Of a stretch of DNA of 64,000 nt, positions 1 to 8,019 are shown piece by piece; within the stretch, counting starts at the first letter, position 1, and each line of letters starts with the position of its first letter. The DNA is from Variovorax sp. OK212 (GTDB lineage: Bacteria > Pseudomonadota > Gammaproteobacteria > Burkholderiales > Burkholderiaceae_C): NCBI RefSeq assembly GCF_900112425.1, contig NZ_FOLP01000031.1, positions 1 to 64,000 of the forward strand, in the 5' to 3' direction. Position numbers and translations under genes: made by a program. The notes under the pieces were generated by a model. The model was not told the origin of the DNA and did not search any database. It was given only the letters and a program-made list of their open reading frames with translations.

Positions 1-266
1 CCGTCGAACACCTGGCTGTCGGCCTGGCGCGGGAAGCTGCAGATGATCTTGCGCACGCGGCCGGCTTTGAGCAGCGCCGCCAGGCCGGTCTCGCCATTGC
101 CCGCGTTGTTGTTGACGACGGTGAGGTCCTTGGCGCCCTGCTCGAGCATGCACTGGATCAGCTCGTCAGGAACACCGGCAGTCCCGAACCCACCGATGAG
201 GACTGTGGAACCGTCGGAAACATGGCCCAGCGCGTCGACCAGCTTGGGCGCAATCTTGTTGATCAT
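1..266 (-). CDS. 3-oxoacid/3-oxoadipate CoA-transferase subunit A (partial)
   Basis: Only the first ~88 residues are present; the gene runs off the left edge of the window. The protein begins MINKIAPKLVDALGHV and carries the glycine-rich GGFGTAGVPDEL segment and the NNNAGNGETGLAALL segment typical of the alpha subunit of family I CoA-transferases (PcaI/ScoA/AtoD type). Such enzymes move CoA from succinyl-CoA to acetoacetate or 3-oxoadipate; the catalytic glutamate lies in the B subunit, expected just outside the window. It is the last visible gene of the long minus-strand catabolic operon. Acetoacetate is a product of the BKACE enzymes upstream, so acetoacetate activation is a sensible role (inference). 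Substrate cannot be decided from this fragment. Confidence 0.85.
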   Translation of the reverse strand, partial: MINKIAPKLVDALGHVSDGSTVLIGGFGTAGVPDELIQCMLEQGAKDLTVVNNNAGNGETGLAALLKAGRVRKIICSFPRQADSQVFD

Positions 267-300
267 GAAATTCTCTTGCGATCGAAAAGGAAATTCCCCA

Positions 301-335
301 GGCCGGCAGCGCGTCGGTACGCGAAGCCACCGGCC
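301..335 (-). terminator. possible weak hairpin between porin and CoA-transferase genes
   Basis: Six-bp perfect arms GGCCGG and CCGGCC (301-306, 330-335) enclose a further GC-rich pairing. On the minus strand the hairpin is followed by a T-rich stretch (AATTTCCTTTTC). It may attenuate transcription after the porin gene rather than end it. The stem is short, so confidence is low. Confidence 0.3.
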
Positions 336-350
336 GTGGGACGCACGGAC

Positions 351-1580
351 TCAGAACGCGTGCCGGATCCCGAAGTCGTAGCCCACCGCCGAGCGCGGCT
401 CCAATCCACCAGTGGTGGTGAAGCTGGCCTGGCGCACGATGGTCGGGATGCTCAACACGAGCGGAGTGACGCCCATCACCGCGGGGTTGTTATGACCGTC
501 CCGGATGCCGATGCGGGTGACGCTCGCATACAGCGCGGTGCGCTTGGACAAGTTGTGGACGTACCCCAGCGCCAGCTTGTTGACTGCGGCGCCGCTGTCG
601 GGAAGCCCATTGCCGTTCTGGAACTTGACCCGCGCGAAGGAACCGCGGATCGTGCCAGCGCCGACCGGCACGTTCACCCCGAACATCCAACCGTCGTATC
701 GGTCCGTCCGCCTGGGCACGGTCGGAAAAGCGCCGCCTTGCACGTCGCGCACGCGGGACCAGTCACCGAATGCCTTGAGCACCCCGAAGTCATAGGACGC
801 ACCGGCGTTCAACGTCTTGATCTTTTCGTCCCCATGAATGCCGCTGTCGAGCGTGCTCTGACCGTAGGCCAGCGCCACGTCGGCCGGACCGCTGGCCCAT
901 CCCACCCGAGCGCCCGCATATTGCCCTCGCCTCGGCGTGCCGCCGGGTGTGTCGCTGCGATTCAGGTTTTCAGGAAAAGCGTACTGCGCCTGCCCATAGA
1001 CACCGCTGGCCAGCGGCGGCAAGAAATAGCTGATCGCATTGCTGGTCCTCACGTAGCTGTCGGTCCCGGCAGAAAGCGCACCGTTGAGCAACCCACCCGT
1101 CGCAAGCGCTCTCGAAGCGGCCAGGTTGTTGTTGACGACCGCGATGAGATTGGTACCCACGCCGTTGACACCAAACGGGTCGAACACCGCATCGTTCCAA
1201 AACGAAGCGGTGTAGTCGCGTCCCAAGCGAAGCTCGCCGAAGCCTCCCGACAGGCTGAGCGTGGAACGCCGACCGAAGTCGGCGACACCGCTGGCACCGC
1301 TGTCGTTGGCCACAGGCGCTTCCAGCCAGAACCCGGCGGCCAGTCCTGCGCCCAGGTCTTCCGTCCCGCGAAATCCGATTCTGCTGGAGCTGTTGCCGGA
1401 GGACGAGAGCACTGTCTGCCTCTGGCTCGAATCGCGAGCCGGCACAGGACCCCACGCGCTGCTCTTGGTGCTGTAGCGACTGATCCCCGCATCGACGACG
1501 CCAAAAAGGGTGACAGACGATTGCGCTGCCGCGGTCCCCGCAACCGCGAGCGCCGACAGCACCGGAAGTATTTTTTTCAT
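351..1580 (-). CDS. Gram-negative porin (betaproteobacterial type)
   Basis: A 409-residue outer-membrane porin. The N-terminus is a clear Sec signal peptide (MKKILPVLSALAVAGTAAAQ) followed directly by SSVTLFGVVDAGISRYS, the first beta strand of Burkholderiales trimeric porins. The chain ends in phenylalanine (IRHAF), the usual outer-membrane beta-barrel insertion signal. The segment ENLNRSDTPGGTPRRGQYAGARVGW and the repeated aromatic beta strands fit the 16-strand family, and the length is normal. Start is the ATG preceded by GAGGAG about 10 bases upstream. It lies between the acyl-CoA synthetase and CoA-transferase genes on the same strand, so it probably admits the substrate of this catabolic operon, although porins of this family are usually not very selective. 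Confidence 0.93.
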   Translation of the reverse strand: MKKILPVLSALAVAGTAAAQSSVTLFGVVDAGISRYSTKSSAWGPVPARDSSQRQTVLSSSGNSSSRIGFRGTEDLGAGLAAGFWLEAPVANDSGASGVADFGRRSTLSLSGGFGELRLGRDYTASFWNDAVFDPFGVNGVGTNLIAVVNNNLAASRALATGGLLNGALSAGTDSYVRTSNAISYFLPPLASGVYGQAQYAFPENLNRSDTPGGTPRRGQYAGARVGWASGPADVALAYGQSTLDSGIHGDEKIKTLNAGASYDFGVLKAFGDWSRVRDVQGGAFPTVPRRTDRYDGWMFGVNVPVGAGTIRGSFARVKFQNGNGLPDSGAAVNKLALGYVHNLSKRTALYASVTRIGIRDGHNNPAVMGVTPLVLSIPTIVRQASFTTTGGLEPRSAVGYDFGIRHAF

Positions 1581-1799
1581 GTTCTATGTCTCCTCACTCA
1601 ACCGATTGAAATGCGGCGGCTGCATGTCCACCGCCCCCGAGGCGCGGCAATGGCATGGAACCACCACCGTGCTTCCTGCCCATCTGCGCAAGCATCGAGA
1701 TGCGAGTCGGGCACGAACCGAGGTGCGCGAGCGTCGCGGCAAGCGCGAGGTCGCAGGGTGCGGGCCTCTCGTCGGCCACGCACGAGGCACGCCGCGCCG

Positions 1800-3431
1800 C
1801 TACTGCGGCCGGCTCAACAGATGGTTCTGATGGGCCTCGCGCAGCAGGTTTTTCTGCATTTTTCCGGTAGCGCCCAAAGGTATGGCCTCGACGAAGATGA
1901 CGTCATCCGGCGTCCACCACTTGGCGATCTTTCCCTCATAGAAGCCGAGCAACGCTTCGCGGGTCAATGATTGCCCTGGCTTCTTCACGACCACCAGCAG
2001 CGGCCGTTCATCCCACTTCGGGTGGCGCGCGGCGATGCACGCAGCCATGCTCACACCCGGGTGGGCCATCGCGATGTTCTCGAGGTCGATCGAGCCGATC
2101 CACTCACCGCCGGACTTGATCACGTCCTTGCTGCGGTCGGTGATCTGCATGTAGCCCTCGGCGTCGATGGTCGCGACGTCTCCGGTGGGAAACCAGCCGT
2201 CGACCAAGGGGCTCCCGCCCGCACCCTTGAAATAGTTCGTGATGATCCACGGTCCGCGCACCATGAGCTCCCCTGCGGCCTTGCCGTCACGCGGCAGTTC
2301 CTCACCGTCATCGCCGGTCACTTTGATGTCGACGCCGAACGGTGGCCGGCCCTGAGTCGAGAGCACGGCGTAGCGCTCCTCCCGATCCAGATCCCGATGA
2401 CTCGACTTCAAAGTGCAAACCGTGCCGAGGGGACTCATTTCGGTCATGCCCCACGCATGGATCACCTGCACGGCGTATCGCTCGTCGAAAGTACGCAGCA
2501 TGGCGCTCGGGCATGCGGACCCACCGATCACGGTGCGAGTCATCGTGCTGAACCTGCCCTGCACGGACTCCACATGTGCCAGCAACCCCTGCCACACCGT
2601 CGGCACGCCGGCGGCCATCGTGACGCACTCGCTCTCGATGAGTTCATACAGCGACCGACCGTCGAGATTCGGGCCGGGAAACACCAGCTTGGCGCCGACC
2701 ATCGCTGCGATGTATGGCAGGCCCCAGGCGTTGACATGAAACATCGGAACGACCGGAAGAATTGCGTCGCGTGCCGAGCAGTTCAAACTGTCCGGCAATG
2801 CACCGGCATACGCGTGCAGCAGGGTCGATCGGTGGCTGTAGAGCACGCCTTTGGGATTGCCGGTCGTGCCGGACGTGTAGCACAACGACGAAGCGCTCTC
2901 CTCGTCCAGGCGCGGCCAGTCGTACCGATCGTCATGGGCCTCGATCAAGTCCTCATAGCAAAGCAGGCCCGGGACATCTGCAGACTGCGGCATGTGTGCC
3001 CGGTCCGTCATCGCCACGAAGTGGCGCACCGTCTTCAGTCGCGACGCGACTGCCTCGACCAACGGCAGGAACGTGAGGTCGAAGAACAGGACCTGACCCT
3101 CTGCATCGTCAGCGATCCACGCGACCTGGTCGGGGTGCAACCTCGGATTGAGCGTGTGCAGGATGGCTCCGGTCCCGGAGACCGCAAAGTACAGCTCCAT
3201 GTGCCGATAGCCATTCCACGCCAGCGTACTGGCGACTTGTCCGGGCCCGACGCCCAGGGCGGCGAGGGCCTTGGCCATGCGGCGCGAACGCGAGGCCATC
3301 TCCCCATAGGAGCAGCGATGGATGTCACCTTCGACTCTGCGTGAGACAACGCTTTGTTCGCCGTGGTGGCGCTCCGCGTGGATCAGCAGAGAAGAGATCA
3401 GCAGCGGCTGCTGCATCATTTGTCCGTTCAT
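1800..3431 (-). CDS. AMP-dependent acyl-CoA synthetase (AlkK-like)
   Basis: A 543-residue member of the ANL adenylating family. The P-loop-like signature YTSGTTGNPKG is at residues 185-195. The VVPMFHVNAWGLPY segment, the GWFPTGDVATID hinge region and the C-terminal PLGATGKMQK with the catalytic lysine are all present, so the enzyme looks intact. The family forms an acyl-adenylate and then an acyl-CoA. The overall pattern resembles medium/long-chain acyl-CoA synthetases of the AlkK type, but chain length or aromatic preference cannot be read here. Start ATG has an AGGA ribosome site. It follows the Rieske gene by 27 bp in the minus-strand operon, implying that the pathway activates a carboxylic acid with CoA. 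Confidence 0.9.
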   Translation of the reverse strand: MNGQMMQQPLLISSLLIHAERHHGEQSVVSRRVEGDIHRCSYGEMASRSRRMAKALAALGVGPGQVASTLAWNGYRHMELYFAVSGTGAILHTLNPRLHPDQVAWIADDAEGQVLFFDLTFLPLVEAVASRLKTVRHFVAMTDRAHMPQSADVPGLLCYEDLIEAHDDRYDWPRLDEESASSLCYTSGTTGNPKGVLYSHRSTLLHAYAGALPDSLNCSARDAILPVVPMFHVNAWGLPYIAAMVGAKLVFPGPNLDGRSLYELIESECVTMAAGVPTVWQGLLAHVESVQGRFSTMTRTVIGGSACPSAMLRTFDERYAVQVIHAWGMTEMSPLGTVCTLKSSHRDLDREERYAVLSTQGRPPFGVDIKVTGDDGEELPRDGKAAGELMVRGPWIITNYFKGAGGSPLVDGWFPTGDVATIDAEGYMQITDRSKDVIKSGGEWIGSIDLENIAMAHPGVSMAACIAARHPKWDERPLLVVVKKPGQSLTREALLGFYEGKIAKWWTPDDVIFVEAIPLGATGKMQKNLLREAHQNHLLSRPQ

Positions 3432-3458
3432 GATTGTCCTGATTGCCTTCTGGTTTTT

Positions 3459-3800
3459 CTAGTTGGCGCACTGCGACCCTGCGACATGACCCTTGTCCGC
3501 AACTTCGAGGAAGAGGCCTTCGGCGTCACGTCTCACCGGAATGACCGAGACGCGAAGCCCCGGGTTGCCCGGCATGGCGCCGTCCCGCACGTCGAAGCGA
3601 AGCCCGTGCGCGGGGCACTGGATCACGTGACCCGCGAGACGCCCGGTGCACAGTGCCGCGCCCGCATGAGGACATTCGTCCTCGATGGCATGCAGTTGCC
3701 CGTCGATGTTGAAGACGACGAAGCTGCGCCCCTCGTGAAACAGCACCTCGCGCTGGCCTGTCGTCGGAACCTTTGGCGGCGGCAGCCGCAGCGATGTCAC
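3459..3800 (-). CDS. small Rieske [2Fe-2S] protein
   Basis: A 113-residue single-domain Rieske ferredoxin. The cluster ligands are visible as C43-P-H45 and C62-P-A-H65, spaced as in biphenyl/naphthalene dioxygenase ferredoxins (BphF type). There is no signal peptide or membrane segment, so it should be a soluble cytoplasmic electron carrier. Start is GTG, 9 bp after the Bug receptor stop, with AAGGG overlapping the end of that gene. Such ferredoxins normally feed a ring-hydroxylating oxygenase, yet no oxygenase alpha subunit lies in the window. The only oxygenase nearby is the TauD/TfdA enzyme, a class that does not need a ferredoxin. The true partner is therefore unknown. Confidence 0.85.
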   Translation of the reverse strand: MTSLRLPPPKVPTTGQREVLFHEGRSFVVFNIDGQLHAIEDECPHAGAALCTGRLAGHVIQCPAHGLRFDVRDGAMPGNPGLRVSVIPVRRDAEGLFLEVADKGHVAGSQCAN

Positions 3801-3809
3801 GTCGTGCCC

Positions 3810-4793
3810 TTAGTCGAATTTGGTTCCGAACTCCTTGACGATGGCGGCGTTTCGCTCGTAGTCGTCCTTGACCATCCGGGCCATCTGGGCTTGGGTCGCA
3901 TCTCCGCCGGGCTCGAAGCCTTGGGTGGTCAAGCGCTCCTTCACCTTGGCCGTCGCGGTCGCCCTCACCGTGGCTGCGCGGATCTTTTCCGAGATGTCCT
4001 CGGGAACGCTGGCCGACACCACAACGCCGACCCAGTTGTCGAACGCCAGCTCTGGATAGCCCAGTTCCGCCAGCGTGGGCACATCAGGCAGGAACGATGA
4101 ACGCGACTTGGACGTCACGCCATAGGCCCTGAGTTTTCCAGACGCCAGCAGTGGCTTCGAGGTTGGAATGCCGTCGAACATGATCGGAATCTGGCCTCCC
4201 ATGACCTGCGCAAGCGCGGGCGGGGAACCGGGGAACGGCACGTGCTGCATGTCCAGTCCGGCTTTCCGGTTGAGCATCATTCCAGCGAAATGCGAAACCG
4301 TGCCGGTGCTGTACGAGGCAAACGAAACCGTTCCGGGATTCGCCTTCACATAGGTGACGAGCGACTTCATGTCCTTGGCCGGCACGCCGGGCCATCCCAC
4401 CGGGACAAGGCCCGTTCGCGCCACGACCGCGAGAGGACGGATGTCCTTGATCGGATCGAAGTTCACCTTGATGACGATCGGGGTCTCCGTCAGCAGATTG
4501 CTCGCGGTGACCATGACTGTGTTGCCGTCGGGTGCTGCCGATCTCATGGTTTGCACCGCGACCACGCCACCTGCGCCCGGCTTGTTCTCGACGATGACAG
4601 GCTGCCCGATCTCGTGCGACAGCTCGTCGGAAAGGATTCGTGCCACGACATCCATGGTGCCCCCGGCCGGCGCGGGAACGATCATCCTCAGCGGCTTGTC
4701 GCCCCATGCGTTCGCCACGCCGGGCGCTGCGGCAAACGTGGTTGCGCACAGCAGGCTTGCCAGCGCACGAACTCGAAACGATTGAAATGCCAC
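3810..4793 (-). CDS. Bug/TctC-family solute-binding receptor (copy 1)
   Basis: A 327-residue periplasmic receptor of the tripartite tricarboxylate transporter family. It has an N-terminal signal peptide (about residues 1-29, ending AAPGVANA), then the family hallmark RMIVPAPAGGTMDVVARIL and the LLTETP and SFASYSTGTVSHFAGMML segments. Bug proteins bind carboxylates. The TctA/TctB membrane subunits are absent from the window, as is common for the many orphan Bug genes of Burkholderiales. Start is GTG with GGAG in front. A second protein of the same length, recognisably related, is encoded at 13137-14120 on the plus strand, so this locus carries two receptors. Confidence 0.92.
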   Translation of the reverse strand: MAFQSFRVRALASLLCATTFAAAPGVANAWGDKPLRMIVPAPAGGTMDVVARILSDELSHEIGQPVIVENKPGAGGVVAVQTMRSAAPDGNTVMVTASNLLTETPIVIKVNFDPIKDIRPLAVVARTGLVPVGWPGVPAKDMKSLVTYVKANPGTVSFASYSTGTVSHFAGMMLNRKAGLDMQHVPFPGSPPALAQVMGGQIPIMFDGIPTSKPLLASGKLRAYGVTSKSRSSFLPDVPTLAELGYPELAFDNWVGVVVSASVPEDISEKIRAATVRATATAKVKERLTTQGFEPGGDATQAQMARMVKDDYERNAAIVKEFGTKFD

Positions 4794-4875
4794 GGCTGTC
4801 TCCGGTTGTTATGTCTGTACGTGCAATTTCGATGAAGCTGCCAGACGACTTGTCGCAAGCAGCCCTTGGGGAGCG

Positions 4876-5847
4876 TCAGGGAACCAGGACGGTCGCACCA
4901 GTCGTCGAGCGGGACTCCAGGGCACGATGCGCCTCGGCGGCATCGCCCAGTGCATAGATCTGCCTGGGCTCGCTGACGATCTTCCCCGCCTTGACCAGGT
5001 CGAAGACCTCACCGGCCATCTCGAGCATGTGCGCTCGCGGATGGATGTAGTGCACCATCGCCGGCCGTGTCACGAAGAGCGAGCCCTTCAAGGCCAGCTC
5101 CAGCGTGTTGATCACCACGGGCCCCGAAGAGGTTCCGTTGCTCACGAGCATGCCGCGCGGCCGCAAGCATTCGAGCGACGCAGTGAGCGTGTCCTTGCCC
5201 ACGGAGTCGTAGACCACCGGCACGCCCTTGCCGTCGGTGATCTCGTTGACGCGCTCGACGATGTTTTCGCGCGAGGTCACGATCACGTGCTCGCAGCCGT
5301 TGAGCTTGGCAATCTCGGCCTTCTCGTCGGTGCTGACGGTGCCAATCATGTGGACACCCATGGCCCGTGCCCACTGGCAAGCGATGAGGCCCACGCCTCC
5401 TGCCGCGGCGTGGTATAGGATCGTCTCGCCGCCTTTCAACGGATAGACCTGGCGGAACAGGTACTGCGCAGTCAGTCCCTTCATCATCAGCGTGGCAGCG
5501 CTGCGCTCCGAGATCTCATCGGGCAACGGGATCAACACCGCGGCCGGGACCAGCCGGACATCGGAATATGCACCCAGCGGGCCCATCATGTAGCCGACCC
5601 GCTGGCCGACCCGGACATCGGTCACATCGGGTCCGACGGCCTCGACCACGCCGACAGCATCCGAGCCGAGACCGCTGGGCAGCTTCGTCGGATAAAACCC
5701 GGTCCGGTGATACACATCGATGAAGTTCACCGCGATGAAGGTGTGACGGATTCGAACCTCACCGGCTTGCGGCTCGCCGACATCGACGCTCTCGAGTTGC
5801 AAGACTTCGGGGCCGCCGATTGCGTGAAGGCGGATGGCTTTTGGCAT
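4876..5847 (-). CDS. quinone oxidoreductase (zeta-crystallin type, MDR family)
   Basis: A 323-residue zinc-free medium-chain dehydrogenase/reductase. It starts MPKAIRLHAIGGPEVLQLE, contains YHRTGFYPTKLPSGLGSDAVGVV and the nucleotide-binding LYHAAAGGVGLIACQWARAMG, and has no zinc-ligand cysteines. These traits match NADPH:quinone reductase (QorA-like). The ATG at 5847 was preferred to upstream in-frame starts because the family signature begins there and the longer frame would run into the BKACE gene. It lies 41 bp after the BKACE stop in the same operon. A role in reducing an enone or quinone intermediate is plausible but not shown. Confidence 0.9.
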   Translation of the reverse strand: MPKAIRLHAIGGPEVLQLESVDVGEPQAGEVRIRHTFIAVNFIDVYHRTGFYPTKLPSGLGSDAVGVVEAVGPDVTDVRVGQRVGYMMGPLGAYSDVRLVPAAVLIPLPDEISERSAATLMMKGLTAQYLFRQVYPLKGGETILYHAAAGGVGLIACQWARAMGVHMIGTVSTDEKAEIAKLNGCEHVIVTSRENIVERVNEITDGKGVPVVYDSVGKDTLTASLECLRPRGMLVSNGTSSGPVVINTLELALKGSLFVTRPAMVHYIHPRAHMLEMAGEVFDLVKAGKIVSEPRQIYALGDAAEAHRALESRSTTGATVLVP

Positions 5848-5888
5848 GGGAATGACTCTGGTGGTGTGAGTGAAAGGCAGCAGCAGGC

Positions 5889-6944
5889 TCAGGCGTGCTG
5901 CAGGAAGCCCTTTTGTCCGGCCTTGCGGTTGGGCGCGAAGCCGTTCTTGGCCAAGGTCTCTTCGGCGTCCTTGTAGAAGGTGCCGATCTTGTAGATCTGG
6001 CGCGCTTCCTTGCCATTGGCGACTGGGCGACCACATTCCCTGGCGATGCGTACCAGTTGTTCGACCTGTTCCACGCTGCTCATCTTGCGTGAGCGATCAG
6101 GCCACCAGATCGTGTCTTCGATGCCGCAACGCACATGCTGGCCCAGCGCAATCGCCATCATGTTGAGTGGCAGCACGTTGTTCATCTGGGCTTCGAATGT
6201 CAGCACGGCACCGTCGGGTGTCGCCTTCAGGAAGTTGGTCATGTTGTAGGGCGTCATCGCGTCGGCACCACCGCCGATCGGAATCCACGTCATGACCAGC
6301 GGCACGTTGCAGACGCCGCGACGCATCATTCGCTCCACCGTTTCCAGTGAGTTGATGTTGCCCAGCTGGAATTGAATCTGGATGCCGTTGTTCGTGAGGC
6401 GCCGGACATGCTCCTCGACCCAGAACGGCCCGGCTGGCGTGGTCATTTCTCTGTAGGCGTGACGCTTCACCGGGTCTGCGAACGAGGTGCCCGCCACGTC
6501 GGCATCCGAGATCGCTTCGATGATGTTGAACTGGTTCGAGTTGATGGCCAGCGTGACTTGATCCGGCTTTGGCGTCAGCTCCGCCAGCATGTGCCGCGTG
6601 TCGTCGGAGAGCCATTTGGCAATCTCGCCTTCCGCTTCAGGAGCGAAGGAGATCGAACCGCCGACTTGAATGATCATGTCGGGCACGGCCTCGCGCACAC
6701 CGGCGATCAGCTCATTGAACTTCGACAGGCGCTTCGAGCCCTTGCCGTCGAGTTCGCGCACATGCAGGTGGAGCACCGTGGCGCCGGCGTTGTAGCAGTC
6801 GACGGCTTTCTGGACATGCGACTCCATGGTGACCGGGATGTCTTCGGGGAAGTCGCTGACCTCGAACTGCGGGCCATAGGGCGCGACCGTGATGACGAGC
6901 TTTTCCTGGTTCTCGGGATACAGAGACCCATCGATGAAGTTCAT
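5889..6944 (-). CDS. beta-keto acid cleavage enzyme, BKACE/DUF849 (copy 1)
   Basis: A 351-residue member of the BKACE family (3-keto-5-aminohexanoate cleavage enzyme, Kce). The family condenses a beta-keto acid with acetyl-CoA and cleaves it to acetoacetate plus a new acyl-CoA, using zinc. The zinc-ligand motif HLHVRE (about residues 59-64) is present, as are the QVGGSISFAPE segment and a glutamate in TFEAQMNN likely to be the third ligand. Length is somewhat above that of classical Kce (~275 residues). Start ATG has AGGAG at good spacing. It follows the TauD-like gene by 34 bp. Copy 2 at 11976-13031 has the same length and roughly half of its residues in common. Confidence 0.9.
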   Translation of the reverse strand: MNFIDGSLYPENQEKLVITVAPYGPQFEVSDFPEDIPVTMESHVQKAVDCYNAGATVLHLHVRELDGKGSKRLSKFNELIAGVREAVPDMIIQVGGSISFAPEAEGEIAKWLSDDTRHMLAELTPKPDQVTLAINSNQFNIIEAISDADVAGTSFADPVKRHAYREMTTPAGPFWVEEHVRRLTNNGIQIQFQLGNINSLETVERMMRRGVCNVPLVMTWIPIGGGADAMTPYNMTNFLKATPDGAVLTFEAQMNNVLPLNMMAIALGQHVRCGIEDTIWWPDRSRKMSSVEQVEQLVRIARECGRPVANGKEARQIYKIGTFYKDAEETLAKNGFAPNRKAGQKGFLQHA

Positions 6945-6978
6945 GTCTACTCCTGTTGACTGTGTGTGGGGAGGTGAT

Positions 6979-7860
6979 TCAGAAGGTCGCGTCGCCGACG
7001 ATTCCTGCGCGTTCCATCTTTCGGTGGCAGGGGGCGTAGTCCATGACCGCGTAGTGCTGCGTGGACCGGTTGTCCCACATGGCCACGTCGTTGGCCCGCC
7101 AGCGCCAGCGCACCTGGTACTCGGGGATGGCCGCTTGAGAGATCAGGTACTGCAGCAGGTCGGAGCCGCCGCGAGTGAAGTCCTGGCCAACACGAACATT
7201 GCCGGCCGTATGGAAATTCGAAAAGTGCGTCGTGAAGGTATTCACGAACAGCACCTTCTCGTTGGTCTCGGGATGGGTACGCACAACCGGGTGTTCCGCA
7301 TCCGGGTAGCGCGCCTTCAACGCGAGGCGTTCCACCGTCGGCATCGCCGCACCGAAAGTCGCCTCGATGCTGTGACGCGCGCGCAGTTCGGAGATCGTCG
7401 CCTTGATGACCTCGGGCAAGCGCGCATAGGCCTCCACCATGTTCGCCCACATGGTGTCACCACCGACCGGTGGGCACTCCACGCAACGCAGCACGCACCC
7501 GAACGGTGGTTTCTCGCGCCAGGTGGCGTCGGTATGCCAGGAGTTTTCATAGCGCTCCTTGCGTGACTCCGGTGTCTTGTAGATGCGGACCAGGCCCGGG
7601 TGATCAGGATCGCTGCTCGCCACGGGATGGTCCTCGAGCTCACCGAAGTGACGTGCAAAGGCGATGTGCTCAGCGCGCGTGATGTCCTGGTCGCGAAAGA
7701 ACAGGACGCGATGTCTGAGGAGGAGTTCCCGGATTTCCTGGCACAGCGCCGGGTCGCGTGACGCCGTACCCAGATCAACGCCGCGCAGTTCGGCGCCGAT
7801 CGTGCAAGTCAGCGGACGGACCTCGATGGAGGCACTCCGCGTGGACGATTCCGTCTTCAT
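6979..7860 (-). CDS. TauD/TfdA-family 2-oxoglutarate-dependent dioxygenase
   Basis: A 293-residue non-haem iron(II) oxygenase. The iron facial triad is visible: H109-T-D111 in the NSWHTDATW motif and H269 in NRSTQHYAVMDY. R284 (RKMERAGI) should bind 2-oxoglutarate. The family hydroxylates a substrate carbon, often next to a heteroatom (taurine, 2,4-D, gamma-butyrobetaine), while turning 2-oxoglutarate into succinate. It is the first gene of the minus-strand catabolic operon and is followed at once by a BKACE gene, which suggests that hydroxylation produces, or leads to, a beta-keto acid (inference). The substrate is unknown. Confidence 0.9.
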   Translation of the reverse strand: MKTESSTRSASIEVRPLTCTIGAELRGVDLGTASRDPALCQEIRELLLRHRVLFFRDQDITRAEHIAFARHFGELEDHPVASSDPDHPGLVRIYKTPESRKERYENSWHTDATWREKPPFGCVLRCVECPPVGGDTMWANMVEAYARLPEVIKATISELRARHSIEATFGAAMPTVERLALKARYPDAEHPVVRTHPETNEKVLFVNTFTTHFSNFHTAGNVRVGQDFTRGGSDLLQYLISQAAIPEYQVRWRWRANDVAMWDNRSTQHYAVMDYAPCHRKMERAGIVGDATF

Positions 7861-7962
7861 TTTTTGTCTCCGTGATACTTCGATCGGGTTGTGCAGTCCA
7901 CCGAGCAGCGCTCAAGCGGATTCCGATGAAACGAAGAATAGAAACTCGCTTCCCCCCCGTCT

Positions 7963-7983
7963 GCCCCCCACGAAGAGGGGGGC
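7963..7983 (-). terminator. GC hairpin downstream of the LuxR-type regulator
   Basis: A perfect 7-bp stem GCCCCCC/GGGGGGC with a 7-base loop lies between the regulator stop and the dioxygenase start. There is no T-run after it on the minus strand, so it may be a weak or Rho-assisted terminator separating the regulator pair from the catabolic operon. Confidence 0.4.
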
Positions 7984-8019
7984 GACAGTCAGGTGGAGCG
8001 ATGGCGCGCCGTCGACAGG

